From DATKZS01 sp035527835 [NCBI: bacterium] (lineage in GTDB: Bacteria > RBG-13-61-14): a DNA stretch of 31,291 nt. The notes beneath the pieces were generated by a model. It was not told the origin of the DNA and searched no databases. It worked only from the letters and a program-made list of their open reading frames with translations. Every line of letters begins with the position of its first letter. Position 1 is the stretch's first letter. Shown here in pieces: positions 23,168 through 29,429 of this stretch. The translations under genes were made by a program, and so were the position numbers. Location of the stretch: positions 1 to 31,291 of the forward strand of contig DATKZS010000164.1 in the NCBI GenBank assembly GCA_035527835.1. The letters are read 5' to 3'.

Positions 23168-23800
23168 GTGAATAAGAAATCGTACGTGATTGCGGGAATT
23201 CTGGTGGCGGTGATTTCGTTGCTGATCGGGGGCTGCAACAAGCCGACGGCGGAGATGAAGCGGGCGCAGGCGGCGATTGACGACGCCAGGAAAGCGGGCG
23301 CTTCCGAGTACGCCACGGCGGAGCTGGCCAGCGCGGAGCAGGCCCTGTCCCAGGGCAAGACGCAGATGGACAATCTGAGCTATAAAAAGGCCCGCGCGTC
23401 GTTCGAGGAAGCCTACCGGCTGGCGCTCAAGGCCAAGGAGATCGCGCTCAAGGGAACGCCGATGCCGACGGAAAAGCCGGTGGTCTATGCCCCGGTGATG
23501 ACGCCGCCCTCCAAGGACGTGCACACCGTGGTCAAGGGCGAGTGCCTGTGGTACATCTCGGAGAACAGGGGAATTTACTCCGACCCGTTCCAATGGCCCC
23601 TGATCTACGACGCCAACCGCGCCGAGATTGACTCCGCGGCCAAGAGCGCGAATCTGCCCAAGAAGAAACCCGATGGCTACGCCCATTGGATCTTCCCGGG
23701 CCAGAACCTGGACATCCCCCAGGACGCCAGCATGGACCAGATCAAGAACGCCAGGAGCCGGGCCGGCGCGCCCACTCCCTATATGGCCCCCGGCAAATAA
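23168..23800 (+). CDS. Lipoprotein with DUF4398-like helical domain and LysM-like domain (copy 1)
   Basis: A 210-residue exported lipoprotein. The signal peptide MNKKSYVIAGILVAVISLL ends in the lipobox LIGGC, with the lipidated Cys near residue 24. Residues 30-95 form an alpha-helical region (AEMKRAQAAIDDARKAGA, then ELASAEQALSQGKTQMDN) of the DUF4398 type. Residues 115-180 resemble a LysM-like peptidoglycan-binding unit: HTVVKGECLWYISENRGIYS, DPFQWPLIYDANRAEI and HWIFPGQNLDIP. The GTG start is fixed by AAGGAGG seven bases upstream. It probably tethers the outer membrane or an envelope complex to peptidoglycan. A paralogue follows at 24027. The two cysteine-anchored copies keep the same domain order, which supports recent tandem duplication. 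Confidence 0.85.
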   Translation: MNKKSYVIAGILVAVISLLIGGCNKPTAEMKRAQAAIDDARKAGASEYATAELASAEQALSQGKTQMDNLSYKKARASFEEAYRLALKAKEIALKGTPMPTEKPVVYAPVMTPPSKDVHTVVKGECLWYISENRGIYSDPFQWPLIYDANRAEIDSAAKSANLPKKKPDGYAHWIFPGQNLDIPQDASMDQIKNARSRAGAPTPYMAPGK

Positions 23801-23825
23801 GATCCGGGAGAAGTAAAGTATGATC

Positions 23826-23860
23826 CGCAAGGCCCCGGGCTGATTGTCCGGGGCCTTGCG
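23826..23860 (+). other. Hairpin after lipoprotein copy 1
   Basis: CGCAAGGCCCCGG at 23826-23838 is perfectly complementary to CCGGGGCCTTGCG at 23848-23860, with a 9-base loop. No T-run follows. It is a strong stem that may end or stabilise the copy 1 transcript. Confidence 0.75.
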
Positions 23861-23888
23861 CCTTGAATACTGACCACGAGAAGGCTGC

Positions 23889-23917
23889 TTGCCTGTTGAC
23901 ACGCCCTATGCTATAGT
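23889..23917 (+). promoter_or_regulatory. Candidate promoter for LysM lipoprotein copy 2
   Basis: TATAGT at 23912-23917 is preceded directly by TGC, giving an extended -10. A weak -35 TTGCCT lies 17 bases upstream at 23889-23894. The 10-mer CCTGTTGACA at 23892-23901 also occurs at the copy 1 promoter (23055-23064), but here its TTGACA is only 10 bases from the -10. The promoter region may therefore be a rearranged duplicate. Confidence 0.4.
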
Positions 23918-23997
23918 TCTCCGCTGACTGCGCTGTAAGCTCCAATCCGGTTCTCATCCTCATGCTCCACGTTCCAAGTTCCCGATTGCGCTGAAAA

Positions 23998-24019
23998 ATT
24001 GTTTACACAATAAAGGAGG
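23998..24019 (+). promoter_or_regulatory. Small palindrome abutting the ribosome-binding site
   Basis: ATTGT-TTAC-ACAAT at 23998-24011 is a perfect inverted repeat that runs directly into AAAGGAGG (24012-24019), the ribosome-binding site of copy 2. In RNA the stem would sit against the site. In DNA it could be an operator. Confidence 0.4.
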
Positions 24020-24026
24020 CCCTGCC

Positions 24027-24680
24027 GTGAAAAGGGGAAAGGTTTCCGTGGTAGTCCTGTCCGCGCTCGCCGTGGCCCTGTCCGCGTCGGTATTCGGGTG
24101 CGCGAAGCCCTCGGCGGAGCTCAAGCGCGCAAAGGACGCCATCGCCGACGCCCGGAGGGCCGGGGCGGCCGACTACGCGCCCGCTGATCTGGCCGCCGCC
24201 GAAAAGGCGCTCAGCCAGGGCAAGGAACAGATGGACAACATGAGCTATGAAAAAGCCAAGGCCTCCTTCGAGCAGGCGTACCGCCTGGCCATCGCCGCCC
24301 AAGGCAAGGCCCCGTTCGTCAGCCGGGGGGCCAGCGACATCTTCAAGTCCAGCTCCGTGGACACCGGGACCGCGATGACCGAGTACCCCCCGCCGTCGTC
24401 CCACAGCGTCCGCGAGGGCGAATGCCTGTGGCGCGTCTCCGAGTACAGTGACATCTACAACGACCCCTTCCAATGGCCCCTGATCTACGACGCCAACCGC
24501 GCCCAGATCAATAAAAGGGCCAACGCGAGCGGGCTCCCCACCGACCAGCCCGACGGCAACGCCCATTGGATCTTCCCCGGACAGCAGTTCGACATCCCCC
24601 GCGACGCCTCCACCAACCAGATCAAGAACGCCCGCTCCCGCGCCGGAGCGCCCACTCCCTATATGCCGCCCGGACAGTAA
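24027..24680 (+). CDS. Lipoprotein with DUF4398-like helical domain and LysM-like domain (copy 2)
   Basis: A 217-residue paralogue of the gene at 23168. The signal peptide ends with the lipobox VFGC, Cys near residue 25. The helical region (AELKRAKDAIADARRAGAAD, then LAAAEKALSQGKEQMDN) and LysM-like part (HSVREGECLWRVSEYSDIYN, DPFQWPLIYDANRAQI, HWIFPGQQFDIP) match copy 1 in order and spacing. The linker between them (residues 95-125) is unrelated in sequence. GTG start, with AAAGGAGG eight bases upstream. It has its own promoter region and ends in a clear terminator, so the copies can be expressed separately. A 48-base block (24461-24508) is almost identical to copy 1 at DNA level. A role as an envelope-peptidoglycan tether is inferred. 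Confidence 0.85.
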   Translation: MKRGKVSVVVLSALAVALSASVFGCAKPSAELKRAKDAIADARRAGAADYAPADLAAAEKALSQGKEQMDNMSYEKAKASFEQAYRLAIAAQGKAPFVSRGASDIFKSSSVDTGTAMTEYPPPSSHSVREGECLWRVSEYSDIYNDPFQWPLIYDANRAQINKRANASGLPTDQPDGNAHWIFPGQQFDIPRDASTNQIKNARSRAGAPTPYMPPGQ

Positions 24681-24695
24681 GCGATCCATCCTATC

Positions 24696-24735
24696 ATCGG
24701 GGGGAGCAGGCAGTCCGCTCCTCCCGATTTTTTTT
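24696..24735 (+). terminator. Rho-independent terminator after lipoprotein copy 2
   Basis: ATCGGGGGGAGC at 24696-24707 pairs with GCTCCTCCCGAT at 24717-24728 (one G-U pair) across a 9-base loop, followed by a run of eight T ending at 24735. Confidence 0.9.
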
Positions 24736-24736
24736 G

Positions 24737-24750
24737 CCCCAAGCCCCAAG
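24737..24750. repeat. Two heptamer units (CCCCAAG)
   Basis: CCCCAAG occurs twice in tandem just after the T-run of the terminator. It is the shortest member of the heptamer family seen at 2-26, 867-945 and 10089-10137. Confidence 0.5.
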
Positions 24751-24790
24751 CTCTTGTCCCTCTCCCGCCCCCATGATATATTCCGCCCTC

Positions 24791-25618
24791 ATGAGCTATG
24801 AGTACTACGATCTCGACCGGAGACGGAAAAGCCCGAACCTTGACCTCATCTTCCCCGGGTTCCGGCCGGAGCAAGAGACTGTTGCCGTAATCTCTCCCCA
24901 CGACGACGACGCGCTCCTGGGCGCCGGCTACCTGGTGCAGGCGGTCCTGGCCGCGGGCGCCCGGGTCAGGATCATGATCGTCTGCGACGGCAGCGCCGGC
25001 TACAGCCGGATCGAGCACAAGCCGGGCATCGTGGAGCGGAGAAAGGAGGAGGCCAGGGCGGCGTACCGGAGCCTCGGGATCCTGCCCGGCGACCTGGCCT
25101 GGCTCGGCCTGCCCGACTTCAGCGCCATCCACTACCTGGGCTGGCGCCTGCCGGGGGGAGGGGAGGGCCTGTTCGCCCGGGCCGTGCCCCTGCTCCGCGA
25201 GTGGCGGGCCACCCGTCTCGTGATCCCCAACGGACATCGCGAACACATTGACCATACCGCGGCCCACCTCGCCGGCATGTTCTTCGGGCCCCAGGCCGGC
25301 GACGCCGTGCTGGCGGACTGGGGACCGGCCGCCGCGATCACGACCACGCTCATCTACTCGGTCTGGGCCGACCTTCCACCCCGGCCCGGTCCCGGGCTCC
25401 GCGCCAACCGCGCCATCATGGCCCCGGCCACGGCCGAGCGCGCCGTCATGGAGGCGCTCAACATGTTCCGGTCCCAGGCCGAGGTCATCGCGGGGCTCGT
25501 AAAGGCCCGTGAGGGCCGTCTGAGAGGCGCAAGGGCCTTGGAGCTCTTCCGCGAGGTTGACCCCCGGCCCCGCCTGGATTATGCTCCATATTGGGATGCC
25601 GTGGGCAAAATCGGCTGA
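24791..25618 (+). CDS. PIG-L family deacetylase
   Basis: A 275-residue protein of the PIG-L/LmbE family, zinc hydrolases that remove acetyl groups from N-acetylglucosaminyl substrates. The N-terminal metal motif reads SPHDDDALLGAG, with His37 and Asp39/Asp40, where the family usually has PHPDDE. The second metal site is GHREHIDHTAAH near residue 150. ERRKEEARAAYRSLG near 90 is the usual helix after the loop. ATG at 24791 is chosen; ATG at 24773 gives six more residues, and neither has a ribosome-binding site. The gene follows a terminator and so has its own promoter, not identified. The substrate may be a sugar in a surface glycan or a small thiol-sugar. Activity is probable but the motif variation leaves some doubt. 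Confidence 0.85.
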   Translation: MSYEYYDLDRRRKSPNLDLIFPGFRPEQETVAVISPHDDDALLGAGYLVQAVLAAGARVRIMIVCDGSAGYSRIEHKPGIVERRKEEARAAYRSLGILPGDLAWLGLPDFSAIHYLGWRLPGGGEGLFARAVPLLREWRATRLVIPNGHREHIDHTAAHLAGMFFGPQAGDAVLADWGPAAAITTTLIYSVWADLPPRPGPGLRANRAIMAPATAERAVMEALNMFRSQAEVIAGLVKAREGRLRGARALELFREVDPRPRLDYAPYWDAVGKIG

Positions 25619-25658
25619 TCAATCGTTTATTAATGTTAATAATCAGTAGATTACGTGA

Positions 25659-25685
25659 ATAGTGGCTTTAGCTGGTCGCCACTAT
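25659..25685 (+). promoter_or_regulatory. Small inverted repeat upstream of the ankyrin gene
   Basis: ATAGTGGC at 25659-25666 pairs with GCCACTAT at 25678-25685 around 11 bases. It lies in the A+T-rich 113-bp gap between the PIG-L gene and the ankyrin gene, where the promoter of the latter is expected. It could be an operator or an mRNA hairpin. Confidence 0.35.
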
Positions 25686-25731
25686 ATATTGATTGGACAT
25701 TTTTCAGCAAATTCTGCGGAAAATTCAAGAA

Positions 25732-27162
25732 ATGTGCCATGATTATTCAGGGAGGATTTACCAGGCCATCGCGGCCGCAGCGGCCGCGGCGATTTTTGCG
25801 CTTATTTTGCCTTTACAATCATATAGTTCCGAAAATAGAGCGCTTCCTGCCCCGAAGAAGGGGGCATATGCTCCGGCGAAGGATGACCACCCGGCGGTGA
25901 GTCTGCTCCACATCGCGGCGCAGACCAATGACGTGCATATGGCCTCGGTGCTGATCGAGCAGGGCGCGAACGTGAATCAGGCGGACCAGGACGGGTGGAC
26001 GCCGCTCATGTACGCGGCCGGGGAGGGGCATATCGAGGTGGCGGGGGTCCTGATCTCGCACGGCGCCTGGTTGAACCTGAAGGGCGTTCATGGCTGGACC
26101 CCGCTCCATCTGGCCGTGAGCAAGGGCCGGAAGAAGATGGCGTCGTTGTTGGCCTCGAAGGGCGCGGACGTCAACGCCAAGGGTCAAAAGGGCATGACGG
26201 CGCTCCACCTGGCGGCCATGACCGGGGACAGGGGCATGGTCCTGGTCCTGCTCGAATCCGGCGCCGACGTCAACGCGCGGGACGAGAGCCTGGCGACTCC
26301 ATTGCACCTGGCCGCCCAAAAGGGCAATTGCGACGCGGCGCGGCTGCTGAACAAGCGGGGCGCCGACGTGTACGCCCGGGACGTTGACGGCGAGACCCCG
26401 CTCCACTACGCCGCCATGGCCGGCTGCATCCCCGGCATCCAGCTCCTGCTCGACAAGGGCGCGGACATAAACGCCCGCGACAACGCCGGCTGGACCCCGC
26501 TCCATTACGCCGCGGGCAAGGGCAACGCCCCCGTGGTCAAGCTCCTCCTCGGCCACGGCGCCGACCTCAAGGCCCGCGGCGACGTCTACGGCCTCACCCC
26601 GCTGCACCTCGCCGCCGCGCAGGGACAGGTCGAGGCCGCCCGCGCCCTGCTCGACGCCGGCGCCGACCCCGATGCCATCGCCCGCGTCGGCCTCTCCACC
26701 GCCCTGTCCTCATCCTCCCGCGTCAATAAAAACCTTTTCGGGACGGGCGCCCGCGATGACGGCGGCGGCCAGAACGGCATGACCCCTCTGCACCAGGCCG
26801 CCGAATACGGGCGGCTCGACGCGGCCCGGCTGCTCATCGAGAGGGGCGCCGATGTCAACCGGCAGGACAAGCAGGGCCGAACACCCCTGTTCCTCGCCCT
26901 CCAGAACGTCCACTCCGACGTGGCCGAGCTGCTCATCAGCTCCGGCGCGGACCTCGCCAGGAAGACCGCCGCCGGCCAGACCATGCTCCACGCGGCCGCC
27001 AGGGGCAACCTGAAGTACATGGTCGAGCTGCTGCTCAAGGCCGGGGCCAGGGTGGACGCCGTTGACAAGGGCGGCATGACGGCCCTGGACGTGGCCGAGC
27101 AATTGGGGAGCAAAGAGGCCGCGGACATGCTCATGTCCTACGGCGCCACCCATCACCAATGA
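25732..27162 (+). CDS. Exported ankyrin-repeat protein
   Basis: A 476-residue protein made almost entirely of ankyrin repeats. After an N-terminal hydrophobic segment (IAAAAAAAIFALILPLQSYS, residues 12-31), likely a signal peptide, about twelve repeats run from residue 55 to the end. Examples are GWTPLMYAAGEGHIEVAGVL, GWTPLHLAVSKGRKKMASLL, GETPLHYAAMAGCIPGIQLL and GRTPLFLALQNVHSDVAELL. The pattern breaks at about residues 323-350, where a Ser/Gly-rich insert (SSSSRVNKNLFGTGARDDGG) separates repeats eight and nine. ATG at 25732 is used; a TTG at 25693 is possible. There is no catalytic domain, so it is a binding scaffold, probably periplasmic or extracellular. Codon choice turns from G-ending to C-ending through the gene. 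Confidence 0.85.
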   Translation: MCHDYSGRIYQAIAAAAAAAIFALILPLQSYSSENRALPAPKKGAYAPAKDDHPAVSLLHIAAQTNDVHMASVLIEQGANVNQADQDGWTPLMYAAGEGHIEVAGVLISHGAWLNLKGVHGWTPLHLAVSKGRKKMASLLASKGADVNAKGQKGMTALHLAAMTGDRGMVLVLLESGADVNARDESLATPLHLAAQKGNCDAARLLNKRGADVYARDVDGETPLHYAAMAGCIPGIQLLLDKGADINARDNAGWTPLHYAAGKGNAPVVKLLLGHGADLKARGDVYGLTPLHLAAAQGQVEAARALLDAGADPDAIARVGLSTALSSSSRVNKNLFGTGARDDGGGQNGMTPLHQAAEYGRLDAARLLIERGADVNRQDKQGRTPLFLALQNVHSDVAELLISSGADLARKTAAGQTMLHAAARGNLKYMVELLLKAGARVDAVDKGGMTALDVAEQLGSKEAADMLMSYGATHHQ

Positions 27163-27196
27163 GCAGGGAATGGTGCTGGAACCAAGTTTTTGAATG

Positions 27197-27307
27197 AAGC
27201 GCAAAGGCGCAAAGAACGCGGAGAATGAAGAAATAGTTCTGAACGGGGCAGGCGCCATGAGGGAAAAATTCAGTCAGTTCCTTTGCGTTCTTTGCGTCTC
27301 TGCGCTT
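27197..27307. repeat. Inverted repeat with CGCAAAGA units between convergent genes
   Basis: The left arm at 27197-27223 pairs with the right arm at 27281-27307 at 23 of 27 positions. Both arms are near-tandems of 8-9 base units (CGCAAAGG, CGCAAAGAA). The spacer is 57 bases. The element fills the 153-bp gap between the ankyrin gene and the convergent rarA gene, and ends eight bases before the rarA stop codon. Confidence 0.9.
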
Positions 27308-27315
27308 AAAAATTG

Positions 27316-28731
27316 CTACTTTTTCTTGAGATACTCCTCGGATGGCTTGCCCTTGCCCGCCTGCTCCGGGACGCCGTCTTCTTCTGACTTTTTCTTGAGC
27401 GGCGTGCCTGATTGTTGGCGAAGGTTTTTGAGGCGCGACTTGATGAGCTTCTCCGCGCCCAGGTCGGTGGGCTCGTAGAAGACGCGGCCCTTGAGCTCAT
27501 CGGGCAGGTATTGCTCGCGGACGTGGTGGCCGGGATAGTTGTGCGGGTACTTGTAGTCCTTGCCGTACCCGAGCGACGCCATCAGCCCGGTCGGCGCGTT
27601 GCGCAGCGCCAGCGGCACCGCGAGCGACCCGCTCTTGCGCACCTCTTCCGTGGCCGCGCCCAGCGCGAGGTACGAGGCGTTGGACTTGGGAGCGCTCGCC
27701 AGATACGTCACGGCCTGGGCCATGGGGATCTTGCCCTCCGGCAGGCCCACCGCCGAAAAGGCCTGGAACGCCGCCACCGCCACCGTGAGCGCCATCGCGT
27801 CCGCGTTGCCGATGTCCTCCGCCGCGAAGATCATCATCCGCCTGAGCAGGAACAGCGGGTCCTCCCCCGCCTCCAGCATCCGCGTCATCCAGTAAATCGC
27901 CGCGTCCGGGTCCGACCCGCGCAGGCTCTTGATGAACGCGGAAATCTGGTTGTAGTGCTCCTCCCCCATGTGGTCGTAGGACAGGCTCGCCGAGCTTATC
28001 GCCTCCTGGGCCAGCTCCGCGCCGATCCGCTGTCCGCCCTGCGCCCGCGCCAGGGCCAGGGACAGCTCGAGCCCGTTCAGCGCCCGCCGCGCGTCGCCCT
28101 CCGCCACCCGCGCCAGGTACGCGAGCGCCTCGTCGTCCACCGCCAGCGGCTCCTCCTTCGCGAACAGCCCGCGCCCGCGGTCCGCGACCGCCCGGCCGAG
28201 GATCCCCTTCACCTCGTCATCCGTCAGCAGGTTCAGCACGATCACCCGGCAGCGCGACAAGAGCGGAGAGATCACCTCGAAGCTCGGGTTCTGCGTGGTC
28301 GCCCCGATCAACGTCAGCCGTCCCGACTCCACCTGCGGCAAGAACGCGTCCTGCTGCGCCTTGTTCCAGCGGTGGATCTCGTCCACGAACAGCACCGTCC
28401 GCTTCCCCTCGAACTTCCGCCGCTCGTCCGCCCGCGCGATCACCTCCCGGAGCTCCTTCACCCCCGACAGCACCGCCGAAAACGCCTCGAACGCCGCCTG
28501 CGTGCTCCGCGCCACGATCCGCGCCAGCGTGGTCTTGCCCGTGCCCGGCGGTCCCCACAAAATCATGCTCGTCAGCCGCCCGCTCTCAATGAGCCTGCGC
28601 AAGAACCGGCCCTCCCCCACCATGTGCCCCTGGCCCACGAACTCCCCGATGGTCCGCGGCCGCATCCGCTCCGCCAGCGGCGCCTCGGAGGAAAGTTCCT
28701 TGTCTCCGGCGAACTGGAACAAGTCAGTCAT
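27316..28731 (-). CDS. rarA: Replication-associated recombination protein A (AAA+ ATPase)
   Basis: A 471-residue AAA+ ATPase of the RarA/MgsA/WRNIP1 family, acting at stalled replication forks in the cytoplasm. Evidence is the APLAERMRPRTIGEFVGQGH N-terminus, Walker A GPPGTGKTT at residues 60-68, Walker B LFVDEIHRWNKAQQDAFLP at about 114-132, sensor 1 LIGATTQNPSFE, the arginine-finger region SPLLSRCRVI, and the C-terminal MgsA part with NQISAFIKSLRGSDPDAAIY and YKYPHNYPGHHVREQYLP. The last 30 residues are a Lys/Glu-rich tail longer than in Escherichia coli RarA. ATG at 28731 lies inside the end of the hicA gene (8-base overlap), so rarA is the third gene of a hicB-hicA-rarA operon. It lacks an obvious ribosome-binding site of its own apart from the coupling. 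Confidence 0.94.
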   Translation of the reverse strand: MTDLFQFAGDKELSSEAPLAERMRPRTIGEFVGQGHMVGEGRFLRRLIESGRLTSMILWGPPGTGKTTLARIVARSTQAAFEAFSAVLSGVKELREVIARADERRKFEGKRTVLFVDEIHRWNKAQQDAFLPQVESGRLTLIGATTQNPSFEVISPLLSRCRVIVLNLLTDDEVKGILGRAVADRGRGLFAKEEPLAVDDEALAYLARVAEGDARRALNGLELSLALARAQGGQRIGAELAQEAISSASLSYDHMGEEHYNQISAFIKSLRGSDPDAAIYWMTRMLEAGEDPLFLLRRMMIFAAEDIGNADAMALTVAVAAFQAFSAVGLPEGKIPMAQAVTYLASAPKSNASYLALGAATEEVRKSGSLAVPLALRNAPTGLMASLGYGKDYKYPHNYPGHHVREQYLPDELKGRVFYEPTDLGAEKLIKSRLKNLRQQSGTPLKKKSEEDGVPEQAGKGKPSEEYLKKK

Positions 28732-28972
28732 TGTAGAAGGCTTTCCTTAACTCTTCTTCAGGGATATAACGGGATGCCTGTCTGATAATGGCGCGCAATG
28801 TGCCCGCGTCAAGCTCGTCATGGGAAGGGACTACCAAGGTCTGTTTTTCGCCTTGCGCTCCCAGGCGCCTCAATTTGATATGGGACCCGCTACGGCTGAA
28901 AATCTCAAACCCGAAACAGGTGAGCGCTTTAACAACGTCGCTGCCGGAAAGCAGTTTTAGCTTAGCCGACAT
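28724..28972 (-). CDS. hicA: HicA-type mRNA interferase toxin
   Basis: An 82-residue protein with the double-stranded-RNA-binding-like fold of HicA/YcfA toxins, which cut mRNA during translation. Visible are the N-terminal LLSGSDVVKALTCFGFEIFS, the catalytic-His motif RSGSHIKLRR, then TLVVPSHDELDAGTLRAIIR and a C-terminal helix IPEEELRKAF. The catalytic His is present. The gene starts inside the end of hicB and ends inside the start of rarA. The order is antitoxin first, toxin second, the reverse of classical hicAB but common. Toxicity is inferred from family only. Confidence 0.88.
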   Translation of the reverse strand: MSAKLKLLSGSDVVKALTCFGFEIFSRSGSHIKLRRLGAQGEKQTLVVPSHDELDAGTLRAIIRQASRYIPEEELRKAFYND

Positions 28973-29192
28973 GGGCCAGCGGCTCTACTTCCATGGTGAT
29001 CAGGAGGGAAGGGGAGGGAACGAGGTCGTAATCAGCCGGGTCCTCACCTTCGAGGAAGAGGGCCACCGCCTCCTTGAGATTGGCGATGGTCTCATCCAAC
29101 GTCTTTCCCTGGGTCACCACCCCGATCTCCAGGCATTCCGCCACGTAATGGGTCTCGCCGTGAGAGATATATGCCTTGATCGTAGTCCGCAT
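28962..29192 (-). CDS. hicB: HicB-type antitoxin, short form
   Basis: A 76-residue HicB fold with a partial RNase-H-like shape: TTIKAYISHGETHYVAECLE, VVTQGKTLDETIANLKEAVA and a short C-terminal strand SLLITMEVEPL. It is much shorter than HicB proteins that carry a C-terminal ribbon-helix-helix or HTH DNA-binding domain; that domain is missing here, so autoregulation must work differently or be absent. The ATG at 29192 is set by GGAGGAGG about five bases upstream; 16 further codons upstream are open but lack a site. It overlaps hicA by 11 bases. It should bind HicA and block its active site. Confidence 0.85.
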   Translation of the reverse strand: MRTTIKAYISHGETHYVAECLEIGVVTQGKTLDETIANLKEAVALFLEGEDPADYDLVPSPSLLITMEVEPLAHVG

Positions 29193-29263
29193 CCGGGCCT
29201 CCTCCATATATTGAGGGTTGCATGAAACGAAAATGCACAAAAACGGAATGTTGCTCAGTCAAG

Positions 29264-29292
29264 ATGTTAACACCGCTTAAAAAATCATTCAA
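29264..29292 (-). promoter_or_regulatory. Candidate promoter for hicB-hicA-rarA
   Basis: On the minus strand TTGAAT (29292-29287) is followed after 17 bases by TAACAT (29269-29264), each four of six matches to consensus. The distance to the hicB ATG at 29192 is about 70 bases. No symmetric operator stands out in the 237-bp gap shared with the divergent aldehyde dehydrogenase gene. Confidence 0.35.
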
Positions 29293-29429
29293 GGTTCAAT
29301 AGATAATAGCCCCTCGTCCTCGAAGGCCGCCCGGGCTTAAGCCGTTTCTTGACTTCAACATCCTTGATGCCCACATTTATTATATAACATGCAGGCGGCT
29401 GGGCCTGACTAATATAAGGAGGGCGCGAC

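Noticed and set aside
13120-27307. Possibility that the repeats are a CRISPR array
   Set aside because: Units are only 7-10 bases without unique spacers, the arms are inverted, and no cas gene is present.
27412-28785. A 457-codon plus-strand open frame opposite rarA
   Set aside because: Arg/His/Leu-rich antisense shadow; rarA is complete on the other strand.
29349-29386. TTGACT and TATATA-like stretch before the aldehyde dehydrogenase gene
   Set aside because: No pair of hexamers has acceptable spacing. The region is A+T rich but a promoter cannot be defined.
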